DNA of 40,212 bases, taken from contig KN886150.1 of the NCBI GenBank assembly GCA_000934455.1, positions 21,998 to 62,209 on the forward strand. Direction: 5' to 3'. Origin of the DNA: Apostichopus parvimensis. Lineage: Eukaryota; Echinodermata; Holothuroidea; Aspidochirotida; Stichopodidae. Shown piece after piece: positions 21,667 to 32,900 of the stretch. The translations under genes were made by a program, and so were the position numbers. The notes under the pieces were generated by a model that saw only the letters and a list, made by a program, of their open reading frames with translations, was not told where the DNA came from and searched no databases. How positions within the stretch are numbered: the first letter of the stretch is position 1; each line of letters starts with the position of its first letter.

Positions 21667-24368
21667 ATGGCTGTCAGTGGAAAGAAGTCCTCAAGGTAAA
21701 AATCAGCCATTTCAATTTCGGATGTTTGCTCCTTTCTCCACTTTTGTTGTTGTTGTTGTAGTAGTATTTTGAATTTCTGAATGATCATTTTTATAGCTAC
21801 ACAAACGAGTAAAAACGTCAAATTCATCTGCAGTATTGGTAACACATAAGTTTAGGGTGCTTAACGTTTCCAGAGATCGGGCCCTCTTACTCATTCCACA
21901 GACGGAGAGTGTTCCATTAGCCAGATGACTGTCTTTGTGAGACAAAATGCTTCGAGGGTATAGTAGTCACGTGATTGTTGAATTTTTCAATATGCCATGA
22001 CCATTATTTGCATAGTGACCATTATTTGGTACTCTAGCATATTTGGTATCACTACTGACAGACTTGAATGAACGCGTCAAAACATGGTACTGTGCTTGTC
22101 AATTTATTTTATGCGATTAAGTTGCACTTAATTTTCATTACGTAGTATGAGGAAGAAAAGAAACAGGTGATACATAGCATTATGAAGGGAAAACTTACTG
22201 AATACATCACGTGGTATCTGTAGTATATACAGTAATTGTGGGCATGCTCACACTAAGTTAAACAACATTGCAATATAGGCTTCACGTATAAACATGGCTA
22301 TAGGCACCATATACTATCTTCTCATTTCATATACTATTCCCTGAATACTTGCACCGCATTAATCGCATGTGTTTCACCGATGAGTCGACAACTTTTGCTG
22401 TTAAAGATCTCAACAAATATCTATTTCAGAACACAAATATAACAACGGTTACAATATTTTCCCTCACATTTTTGTCTGCTTCCTTCATTCTCACGCTAGG
22501 AAGGTCCTGGGATTCAAGTCAGGGATAAGGCATACTACCCGATCAGGAAGAATAAAACCATCCCCACGATTGAGCAGGAATTTAAAATCCCGTCGGCAAA
22601 CGGTGGAAAAGTCGGTTAATAGAAAGAATGCCGTCATGAACAAACGACAGGTCAACGCTGAGAGGAAGAAAGATATCGTTGAGGTATACAGTTAATGTTA
22701 GAGCATGCATCTGTACCGTCTAAATGATATTCTAGATTTCATTTAAAGGGTGTGAAGACTCGCTTACAAATAAAAGTCACATGCCGGTAATCTGACCTAG
22801 TTTCGAATGAGGTGTAACAGAAGTGTTAGACACCATCATCGATCCCAGAAAATACACACACAGCTTGCTACCGTCGGTAATAAGACACTAGCGTTCAGTC
22901 AATATACATACAGCTTCGGTCAATACCCACAACACAGTGTACATGGCAGCGATGGACATCTCAGGTCTAGATAAAGATAACATGGTATCACGTTTCATTA
23001 CTGTCTGCATTTTGTAGCGACAAGAAAAAAACTTCACTTGCAAGCAGCGGAAAGTTAACTTTTTTTTCAGAGGGCGGTACGCGGTTTGGGGCGAGTCTTC
23101 AATGCCTTTAACGAGTTGCACCAGTCTTCTTCTTCTTTAGAGAGAAGGAGTAAGTATTATAGATTTAAAGTAGTCGGTGTTTATAAGTGTCATATTGAGC
23201 ATTTCCCTTTTGTATATTTCCATCCAATCCCCTACTCGTAACTTATACTTTGCGGTACCCTACCCGGTAACATAATTTCTCCGGGGGCCCGACCTGCCTC
23301 TCAACGTTACTGAGGTTGAGGTTAAAGGACAAATTCTTGATCCCTGCCCCAGCCTACAAATCCTCAACTCACATAACCCTTATTGTGACATTGTGAAATA
23401 TTAAGAGGTAATTTGATTTACAATGGTGTATCGTGTTTATGTTCACATTATGGCAAACAACTTATTTACTCAATCAGAAATGTAATATTTGTTGTCATTA
23501 TTACCGGTAAAGACGATGTTGTTGGTTCATTTATCTCATAATTTCAGTGTACTCGCGTACACTGCTTTGCATTGCTTTAATTAAGTGTTGTATCAAGGAA
23601 TATCGGAATCAACCAATCAGGTTACTACATGAGGTTTGGGAGGGCAAAAGTAACTAGACCTTTCCAGACTGGCCTGATTTGTGAATGAAAGTTATTCTAG
23701 AAATGTAAAATTTGGCAAAAGTGTTTTATTATCCTATAGGCCTACGTGCTTTATCATTGACACAGTGTAAAACCATTAGCCTATAGGCACTTCCTCGTCT
23801 AACGATAACGCTTTTCTTTGTTCTTCATGTCTTCACAACCAACAATGCCATGGCAAAATCATCAATATTGGCTTCAAATATGCCAGAAATTAGTCAAACA
23901 AAACCAAATTGTCATTCATGTACGAACATCAACGATCGGTTAAGTCACCGACTACAATGTATTTGTCTCTAGCTGAGGTTTCCTCCATAGTCTGGAGAGT
24001 ATTTTAACCAATCAGAGTAAGTGATGTTGCTACGAATCTAACACCGCATGGTTGCTATGATCGAAAAGCGATAACATATGCCATAATTGAGGATTTTCGA
24101 GATATCCATTTTCGTTTTGATATTTTTCTTTCAGGATTTACTTTATCGTCTGCAAGCTCTGAACATCGATAAACCAAAGAAGATAGGACCGTCAACTCGA
24201 ATTGTTACCAAACGTACTGCCAGTCCCTCTCATTTGATTGGCCGAAAAGTACATCACGTGTCTATTTACAAACTCGCCAGAAATCTGAAGAAAGAGCTTA
24301 GAATTACGTCATTATCTTTGAATCAAATGACACTTCGTAACGGAAAGACAAAACATAACGAATGTTAA
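21667..24368 (+). CDS. Unrecognised Lys/Arg-rich protein, four exons
   Basis: Exons: 21666-21695 (ATG at 21667, after acceptor TTGTACAG), 22500-22683, 23071-23149, and a last exon ending in TAA at 24366-24368. Exons 1-3 join in one open frame: MAVSGKKSSR, KVLGFKSGIRHTTRSGRIKP ending RKKDIVE, then RAVRGLGRVFNAFNELHQ to LERR. Exon 3 is open only in this frame and ends in phase 1. The strong acceptor at 24134 would then stop after about 12 residues. An alternative acceptor at 24156 keeps the long frame (LNIDKPKKIG to HNEC) and gives about 167 residues, 26% Lys+Arg. A small exon may instead be missing between 23150 and 24130. No known domain is recognised; the charge and a TRSGR motif suggest a nuclear or chromatin protein (inference). 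Confidence 0.6.
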
Positions 24369-24754
24369 TCCTAAAAATAGAGAACAGATTTTAAGGTGGA
24401 ACTTCCAAGAACTAATCCAGAGAAAATGTTGCAATTTGGACCGAAAATGCGGTAGCTTTTTAGCTTTCATATGTATGGATTATCTTTAAAGTCAGCTCGG
24501 TAGATGATATTAGTTTGAATTTGAGATTTACTTGACGTAATGATTATGTTGTAGTCCTTGTAATGTTACAGTATACGTGGATTGTTTTCCCTGTCTAGAA
24601 TCATGTTTCCATACATGGATCCATTAAACCACTGTGAAACGGTTTTTTAATATCCCTTTTTGCTTTTCATGTCGTTTTCTGCTCTGTTTACTGAGTTGAC
24701 AATTTTAGACAACCCCCCCCCCCACCCATAAGCATTAAAAAAAATGTGGGGAGG

Positions 24755-25750
24755 CAGGGGCGTCGTGCGAAAATAAATTTTGGGGGGGGCCCGTGAGCAG
24801 GTGATGACTATCTAAGCGGAGCGCCACCACGGGTTGGCGCGCAGCGTACAAGAAAATTTTTCGTCTGGCAGACCCCTCAGATTGCAGGAAACGGCACTTC
24901 CCGTGCCTTATGGCAGTAAGCAACACCCCTAAAATTGATCAAAATTTCCGCCAATTTTTTATTTTGGGAAATATTCTCGAAGGAAGTGATCGCCATTTAT
25001 TCCTCAGTTTACCACTTCCTCGTCTCCCAGAAGCCCCCAAAATTTAAGAAATCGAAACATTTTTGTGCTGGCTGATCCATGATCGCCGCCCATGCCCGTG
25101 AGAAGTGGTGACTGGGTGAAGAAAGAGCTATGCCGTTTGAAAACATGGGCAGAAAAAGCGAAAGTAGCGAAACCTAAGGTAAAACGTGCGATAATGAAGT
25201 GATTATTTTCCAGGTTAATTGTGACTGTATTTGAAATGATTATTATTATTCATTTTTTCGAAACTACCTATCAGATCATGAGGAAAATTTATCCTGGTGG
25301 ACCTTTTAGCGAACTGATTGCAAGAAGTTCACATGGAGTCCCATAATCTCTGTTCACTACATTTATCTTAACTTTCCGAACTTTGTTACAGGCTTAGAAA
25401 AATTTGCCATTTTTTCATGGAAAATTGACTGACTTTGGCAAAGGTAACGGGTTGCACTTACTCTGGGACTACGTATATATAATATTATTCAACGATGGCA
25501 GCGTTGATGGCACATTTGGTTCATTAGTTATCAACCAGTAATTATTTAACTCTTTCGTTTGACTGAATATCAACAACCATTGACCAAGCAGTCAACAGAA
25601 GCCCGATTTCTCGAAGCCCTATAGGGATTCAGTCGTGACACTGTTCGAAAACACTTCTTTTTTTTAAATTATGACAAAATTTTATGACACCTTTGACAAA
25701 ATTTGGGGGGGCCCGTGCCCCCCCGGGCCCCAATGGGCACGACGCCACTG
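24755..25750. mobile_element. hAT-type nonautonomous element (996 bp)
   Basis: Ends CAGGGGCGTCGTGC and GCACGACGCCACTG form a 14-bp inverted repeat with one mismatch. Identical 8-bp duplications TGGGGAGG flank it at 24747-24754 and 25751-25758. GGGGGCCC-type sequence lies just inside both ends. The interior has no transposase but includes the shared AGCGGAGCGCCACC block with the hairpin at 24821-24840, linking it to the relic at 1830-2659. Confidence 0.92.
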
Positions 25751-25758
25751 TGGGGAGG

Positions 25759-27346
25759 AAAACCGTTGGTAAAAGTATTCGAGGAATCACACACACATTC
25801 CATGTTGCCGGATGCGATTTTTTTTCGTAATACAGCAAGGGATATGAAATATTCGGAAAGGCCTGACGAGAGGGGAGGTGTATAGGAAAGAAAGGGTTTA
25901 TTCTGTTTTGCAGATTCATCGGTGACCCGGATATGACATCGGAAATTTTAACTGAAACCCTTTACTTTTCTTTCATACTTTCACACCATTCTCAAAATCT
26001 CGACATCTTTTTTTTTCTCTCTCGAAATTCCGACTTTTTGTACCAATATTGCCACTGCTTGTTATCACACAATTTCCTATCTTCGCCAGCTTCTGACCTT
26101 ATATCTTTCAAATTTCGACTATTTTCAAAAGTTCGCTTTTTGTTGATAGCTGGAGAACAGATATCGAAAATTCGTCGGATAATTAGGCGTATGAAACGAA
26201 AATTTATCATTTTATTGTCTGGCACTACGACAAACCATGTCAGAAGCACTCTTCAAGGTACGTGACTTAACATATTTTGAATGAAAATTGTGAGAAGTAA
26301 ATTGCTTTGCCAGCTGGGTTATAAAACAGACCGTGACACTGGCATGTTGACACTCAAATCAGTTTTAAAAAATGCTAGAACAAGACTGGGAGCACATGAA
26401 AGAGAGCATAGTTAGAAGTTAATGGCCACCCGGGATGGTCATCAGCCAACATTTGTGCACCCTCCCAATTCGAGATCTGAGTACAGTCCAATGACCTTTG
26501 CGGGAGAAATTTATTTTAACCACCCAATAATCGCTGTCAAATAGTACCATACAGTACATAGCTAAATGAAATGACGTCATAACTGAATGGATTTTGCTAC
26601 ATTTTTTTTCAAATTTCTTTCTTTATATTTTTTCTTTCCTTCACCGATATACAGTCAATCAATACTTAGATGAACACATCGAGATATCTTTCTACCATCT
26701 GACAATCGTACCGCAAAAATAGAACAAACATAAATATCATACTCACAGAGAAATGTCTTGTATAACCTTCTATTTTACATCTTCAATTACAATACAAACT
26801 TAACTTCAGCATGGTTGAAACATGAAACCCTCATTCATGAATCAATAGATACAAAGTACCAATTGAAGTGATCACTTGCTTACATCACACACACATTTTA
26901 ATTCCATCTTAAAGTTCCTGTACTAATGTAGGAGACTCAATAAGATCCTATGTTCTACACAAGAAATACATGCAATTGATCAGCAATGGAAAGTTTGGAC
27001 TGTGACAATGCGCGGAGATTCAGATCAAGTAATGCACCATGTCAGCCAGACCAGGGAGTTGTCAGGGAGTCGTAATGGTCCTAACGACTCCCTGATCGGA
27101 TATGAGTTTGATAATCCCTTCAGCTCGATAACTGATATTGATTATGCCTAATGACTAGGAATCTTCCGGCTGCTGCATCTGTTCTTTGTGACGATGTGCC
27201 ATATTCAAAGTCTCAGCGGATGAAAATTTTGACTAGAGGTATCAAACAAATCATACTGTACATTTCATTACATTCCCCCCCCCCCCACCCTCCCCCTTTG
27301 GAGCAACAATTATTACATTCAATCAAGAGGAAAACAAAATGATTTT
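25759..27346. other. No recognisable gene
   Basis: AT-rich sequence between the hAT element and the TOR4A-like stop codon. It contains a TGACGTCA palindrome at 26572-26579, a perfect 12-bp inverted repeat at 27062-27095, and a C-run near 27276-27287. A pair of mirror-image open frames at about 25930-26265 is T/C-rich low-complexity sequence with no domain. The 3' UTR of the TOR4A-like gene must begin at its right end. Confidence 0.4.
27062..27095. repeat. Perfect 12-bp inverted repeat (hairpin)
   Basis: TCAGGGAGTCGT and ACGACTCCCTGA pair perfectly around a 10-base loop. The GGGAGT word also occurs 15 bases upstream. It lies about 250 bases past the stop of the TOR4A-like gene, possibly within its 3' UTR. 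Confidence 0.7.
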
Positions 27347-29071
27347 TCAAACTTCTCCAGAATTGTAGACAATGTTTAACTTCTCTAACACTGATTTGCA
27401 ACCAGAACTGGAGAAAACAGGCCAGCTTTGTGGTCCATAGACTACTTGGTCGGCGACCCACTCGACTTGGTTGAGAGACACTTGCAAGTGCCTTCTTTGA
27501 GCGATATCATAAACACACAGCTTAACGTGATGTCTCTCTAACGGCACGAACGGTATCGAAACGTGGACGAGTTTGAACAGGTCGGTAAAAAGACAACCGA
27601 CTTTGGGATTATACTCTGACCCAGACTTTTGACGTTGAAACTCATCGATGGCTTCCCACGATCTCTTTATGGGGTCTGCAAAATGGTCGATGTTTAAAAT
27701 TTCTAGTTTGCTAGTTTCTAAGTATTCTAGAGCAATCTGTTTGATTCTCAGATGTGCTACGTCTGTTTCCGCAATGATTACGTGTTTATGATTTGAACTT
27801 TTGGAGAGAAAGTCACTTAAACTCTCTTCTATTAATGAAAAAACTGAGCAAGGTGTGTCACTTCCAAGATCATTAAGGATATGAAATTGGAAAGGGCAAC
27901 TTGTTTCTTTGACTGTCAGCCAATCTGTGAGTTCACTTCTGATTTGATCTAACGGCCAAGAGTGATGCAAGGGGACAGAGAAAATGGAAATACACGAAGA
28001 CATATCAGAAAAATAATAATTACCGATCAACTGATTGGTGAACGATTTACCCACTCCGACACCCCCATGAAAGGATATCATGACAGGATTCGCTAACCCT
28101 CTGGAGTTCAAAAAGTTATCGAAGAATGACGAAAGTTCGGTTACAGCTATGTCTTGACCGATCAAGTGCTCTTCTAAGTACTGCTTTAGAGTCGTTTGCT
28201 TGTTAGGGGCGAACGCTGCTATCATCGAAGACTTTTGGTAATCGGAATAGATGAAGAAAATGCTCAACAACACAATGAGAACTACAATTATGGTCATGAG
28301 TAACCAACAGAGCATCTGACAAACACTGGATGGTGAGACAGAGAGGGCTGCTGCTCTACTTTCATACTGACTGTGAAGGTATCTTCTATCGGTACTGCGA
28401 TGGAAGGACAAGTCAGAATGGCTTCTTGTGTCGTTTGAGCTAATGCTCATATCATCATAACTGCTCTCCCTTTCAGGAGAGGGTAGTGACTTTCCAAACC
28501 CATCATTAGACCATGCACTGTTTGCTTCATTCCTGAATCTAACTTTCTTGTCCTCTTGTCGAAAAGGATGCTGATCTGGCCGACTAAAACTTTCTTCGCC
28601 CCTTTCCCAACCTTTTGCGTTCCGTGATGAGTGGGGGCTTGTGTTAAAGGATATGAAACTGCTAGTTCTTTCATTATGTCTGGCATCCCATGGTGGGACA
28701 TTTGGAGAGTTACCATGGCGTTCGTGTCCAAAGGCAGAGTTTCTATTGATAGGGGTGCTTGAATCATATTCACCAAAAGTAAAGTACCCTTGATAAGATG
28801 ACTGAATTTTCAAAAGTGGTTTTCCAGAAGGTGACACGGCAAGTCCTGCATGTGTCTTTGACCTTTCTGCAATAGGCGACCATCCGTTATCACCGCTTCC
28901 ATAATACACTTCAGGCTTTGCAGCATCTGATGTTCTTGAAGAGGGCCAGGCCAAAGCCAGGCAGTTAGATTTGAAATTTGCTTTTGAACCTGGAGTGATA
29001 AGCATTGGATAGTCTGGTTTACTTGAGTGCAAGTCAGCAACAGGTGGAGACGACAGTTTGCATGACATCAT
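27347..29071 (-). CDS. TOR4A: Torsin-4A-like membrane AAA+ protein
   Basis: The coding exon ends at TGA 27347-27349. I chose Met at 29071 because an acceptor (TTACATTACAG) ends just above 29101 and the frame beyond it reads like intron. This gives 574 residues; human TOR4A is about 423. Residues 1-250 are Ser/Pro-rich and probably disordered. Residues 254-276 form one membrane helix (WLLMTIIVVLIVLLSIFFIY). An AAA+ region follows: GQDIAV at 305, Walker A GGVGVGKS at 336-343, and a torsin C-terminus with IPFVPLERHHVKLC (506-519) and the GCK motif at 557-559. The GVGKS loop, a following His-His and the GCK end favour TOR4A over TOR1. Torsins act at the ER and nuclear envelope lumen. The Walker B position reads IIAETD, with Ala for the usual Asp. 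It diverges from the TLS1 homologue. Confidence 0.88.
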   Translation of the reverse strand: MMSCKLSSPPVADLHSSKPDYPMLITPGSKANFKSNCLALAWPSSRTSDAAKPEVYYGSGDNGWSPIAERSKTHAGLAVSPSGKPLLKIQSSYQGYFTFGEYDSSTPINRNSAFGHERHGNSPNVPPWDARHNERTSSFISFNTSPHSSRNAKGWERGEESFSRPDQHPFRQEDKKVRFRNEANSAWSNDGFGKSLPSPERESSYDDMSISSNDTRSHSDLSFHRSTDRRYLHSQYESRAAALSVSPSSVCQMLCWLLMTIIVVLIVLLSIFFIYSDYQKSSMIAAFAPNKQTTLKQYLEEHLIGQDIAVTELSSFFDNFLNSRGLANPVMISFHGGVGVGKSFTNQLIGNYYFSDMSSCISIFSVPLHHSWPLDQIRSELTDWLTVKETSCPFQFHILNDLGSDTPCSVFSLIEESLSDFLSKSSNHKHVIIAETDVAHLRIKQIALEYLETSKLEILNIDHFADPIKRSWEAIDEFQRQKSGSEYNPKVGCLFTDLFKLVHVSIPFVPLERHHVKLCVYDIAQRRHLQVSLNQVEWVADQVVYGPQSWPVFSSSGCKSVLEKLNIVYNSGEV

Positions 29072-29101
29072 TAAACCAAGCAGCTGAGAGTTGCTCTCTT
29101 C

Positions 29102-29940
29102 TGTAATGTAAAATGGAAGAAAAATGTGCATATAAGTATTCTTGACTTCTTTAACACTACTAAGGATAAATAAGCATTGCCCTTGCACACCGATGACAAG
29201 TTCTTGTGTTTCGAGAAGGGCAATAGGATGGAAGTGGGGCAAGTGACAATAGAAAATGGCAATATTTAACAAGACCAAAAAAGTGGTATTGTCAGGAAAC
29301 AATAAGAAAATGTATCTGGTCACTTGGCTATTGCATTCCCTTGTAAGTTGGATGTAGATGCCAAAAATAAAATATTGAACTGACCTAGTGAACAAGATGG
29401 TCTAGATTTAGACTATATAGACATGTATCTAACTTAAGTCAAGCCAAGACTTGTTAGTTGGCTAACACTACAGTAATTACCAACACTTACACATATGCTA
29501 CTCTAAACGTGGAAATACTCCCAAATACACACAGGTCGTTCCAGTGTAGGCCTGGTTTGCCTAACATTATTCGCTAGGACAAATGTTTTGACTAAGCCAC
29601 TGACGCTGGCCAAGCCTAGGATAGCCTTGGCCTAACTTTTGCGTTGTGAACAAAACCATTAAGTTAGGTAAACAGAACCTGGCAAAACCGAGAATCATTG
29701 GTATATATTCAACTTATCACATTTACGTAATATATTGCTTATAACTAGCTATGTTTGTGTTATATTATGCATACCATTCACCGGAAATCAGACTGATAAT
29801 AATATTTTCCGTCGTGCTACCTCTCTGTAATTGCAAAGTTGAAGCTGTGCGAATTACGGGAAATATACGGTTTGAATTAAAAGCGTGAACATATTTACAC
29901 ATGCTTTTCATTAGCGTCGCCCTCTATTCTACCAATCAAA
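29102..29940. promoter_or_regulatory. Bidirectional promoter region and 5' intron of TOR4A-like gene
   Basis: The TOR4A-like gene (- strand) and the TLS1 homologue (+ strand) start head to head within about 870 bases. A good - strand donor (GTAAGT) at 29485-29490 could end a noncoding exon beginning above 29491 and splice to the exon at 29101. A CCAAT word lies at 29932-29936, directly before the TLS1 start codon. No TATA box is placed with confidence. Confidence 0.4.
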
Positions 29941-32900
29941 ATGGCCGCTTCCTTCAAGAAACCCTCGAAGAACTTTCGTAGGAGGAGGAAATCGTCTTCT
30001 TCTGACGAGGAAGACATCGAAACAGAAGCAGTGAGGTAAATTTAAGCTGACTTTATTGATGGTTTTCGTCCTTGAAAATTGATATGACAAGACCGGACAG
30101 TTTAGCGAATATGTATGATAAAGTGGCTAGGCTTCTGTAGGCCTAATGTTAGTTCATGTTCTCTAAGTTACAACTTACATGAACCTATTTAGCGACGAAC
30201 TGTATCCAGTCACATATGTGCAATGTCAAGCCATCAAAGGAACGATGTAGTTGTATCTTCATTCACATGCAATGGATGTTTTTTTTTTTTTTTTCGTCAT
30301 TCATTGTAATCCCACCCTTGTATTTTAATCCTGTCATGTTATAAAACTAATAAAATTTAATGCAGACCAGTAGGATGGTAAGTTAAATTGACATCCAGAA
30401 ATCAGAAAATGAAGGGCAAATTTAAACATGCCTTTAATTTTTGACCGTGAATTTCAGTGAAAGCAAGGTCAAATTAATACAGACTAAACAGTGACAGAAA
30501 TATTTCAAAATATCCTAAAATTGTCACCGAGTGTCAATAGTTTGCTTTAAATATTTTGATGATGCTGGAATCCGTTTTTGTTTTCATGGTAGGACTATTC
30601 ATGATTTTATGGCAATGGTTTCCTTGGTAAGTTTACAAGATGCCATAAACTGAGGAAAGTACAATATTCTTCTTTGATATATGATACAGTACAATTCTGT
30701 TAGAATGCATGCTTCTCTTTGCCCCACTTCATGGTTCCTTCAGACTTGAAAACGGGTAAATATTTTGCTTTACAGTCCACTGTTTACAGTAGGTCTGCAA
30801 GGACTGTCACAACGAACGTGCCTATTTAGGACACCCATAAAGTTATCCATAAAAACTTGAGCAGATATATTGTTATCATCTGGAATTGTTAGTAGTTGCT
30901 TGTATCTTTTTTCTTTTCTTTTTTATTGAAGAAACACTAAATAAAGACATGTACATGCATGTACAACACAACAGTGTATTTCAGAGCAAAATACTGTATG
31001 TGAATCTGGTGGGAACTCCACTCAAAAATGTTAACAGGACAACCTGAAAGGCTGAAACCGTGTTATCTGTATAGAACTTTTTATTTTACAGAGAGAAACT
31101 AGAGGAGACAAAGGAAGCGCAGAAATACAGAGGGAGACAGAAAGGTGTAAGGTGAGGCTTAATTAAGTGTACACTTTGTAATGTTAAGAACTCAGTGGAC
31201 AAATGTACTGTATGTTTACAACCTTTGAAATGCTGTTCAACAAAAAGTAGTGGCAATGTCAGGATTTTAGCCAGTGATCTCTGGAATAAATTCCTGTTCT
31301 CTAATGCAATGACCAGTTCTAAGAAGGTGCTGATGCTACAGTATGAAGCTTTCGTAACTTGCTTTTCCTTGTGGTACTGGACAGCTCTATGCCTTACACA
31401 CTGTGGACCAAATATTGCATTTGTTATAGGAATAAAAATTAAAATAGATAATTTTCATCTAAAAATTTCAAGACTAGTAGTGCCCAGATTCAGAGCCTAA
31501 TTGTTCTTTCTCAGTGGTGAATTTTGAAAGAAATGTTTTAAAAAAAATGCTAGATTTACTCTGCTTTAAATAATATATACTTCCAGCATACATGTGCTTC
31601 CAAGTTCCAGCATACATGTGCTCCCAGCAAACATGTGTCAAAAACTTGCAATATACTTTAAATACTTTAAATAGGTGCCCTAACACACCTAATACTTATT
31701 GCAGAGTTTTCATAGCTCTGGGACTTACAGTTTATGAACAGTGTAATCTTAGAAATGTTATCATATTGAATTACATGAGCTGAGCAAGGCATGTTTCGGA
31801 GAAATTAAGTAAGTAACTCCGTCATGGACTGTCGAATTTTATAGGTCAGATAGACATCTGCGTATAGTAGCTTTAATACTTTGAAAGAGTTTGCCATAAA
31901 TAGTGAAGTATTCCAATCCACAGTATCATGACAGTGTACTTCCAAACCTTTCTATAACATTACTTGGATGTTATTTAACTAATATTGTTGCCATTAGTTA
32001 AGATAACTGTTTCCATTAACTTACTGGAAATGTTATAGAACCATTTACACATATCTCGTCTCTAACTTATTATTCCAGTGCTGTCACTCTCGCTCTCGGA
32101 AAAAAGCTGTCGAAGGAGGATGAAATTGTTAACGTGAGTATCCCTTTCATGCATCATTTCTCATCCATCGTTTGTGACAAAGATATACTGTATGCAAAAA
32201 CGGTGAGATTCAACTATCTGAATCTATCAATTTGATTTAAATTGAATCAATTGTGTGACAGACAGGGAAGGTTAATATGGACAATGAAGAATAGAGACCC
32301 TAGACTTCAGCTGACTCAAGGCTCGATACATTTACAGTAGTAGGTCACTGAGGTTAAAGCTATGCCGGACAATGTGACATTTTGCTATTAAACCTAATGC
32401 TCTCAGACATTTCCACATTACAGCCCCTTGGAAAGAGTCGGAATAATCCCAGACGATTCTGACCGCCTATTCACTCATTCATTTGTTAAGGAATTGTATT
32501 GATTTTTGCTCCAGGGAAAAGCGTTAAAATCATCCATATCCTGAAGTGTAATAAGCTATTGAGACATGGCCAAAATAAATATTGCTTAAGATCTTTAAAC
32601 TTACAATATGCAAGCCTTCCTACAAAAAAATTGTTTATATAGAAAAAGACTTGCAAAGTAAAGAAAAAGATTTGCATATGTTCAGGACTGCGCAGAACTT
32701 TGTACGTTAAAAAACTACAAACAATAGCTTGGACAAGTTGAGATACTATTCTTCTCATAGACAGGTATCTTGCTGATGTTGACATTTTTATCCAACAAAG
32801 AATAATTACACCGCAATTGCAAAAATTGTTCATGACCCAGACACTTTCATGAACCTTGGTGAACCTTTACTTTACTACTGTGTGTAATTATTTGGGTGGC

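Noticed and set aside
25933..26265. 110-residue frame downstream of the hAT element
   Set aside because: T/C-rich low-complexity sequence with an equally long mirror frame on the other strand; no splice context or domain.
29072..29395. N-terminal extension of the TOR4A-like frame by 108 residues
   Set aside because: A good acceptor lies just above 29101. The extension is hydrophobic, without the composition of the rest, and reads like an open intron.
30951..30964. Perfect 14-bp palindrome GTACATGCATGTAC
   Set aside because: Built from short alternating purine-pyrimidine words that are common in this AT-rich DNA; no context gives it meaning.
32486..32833. 115-residue - strand frame in TLS1-homologue intron 3
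   Set aside because: AT-rich chance frame without a domain or conserved pattern.
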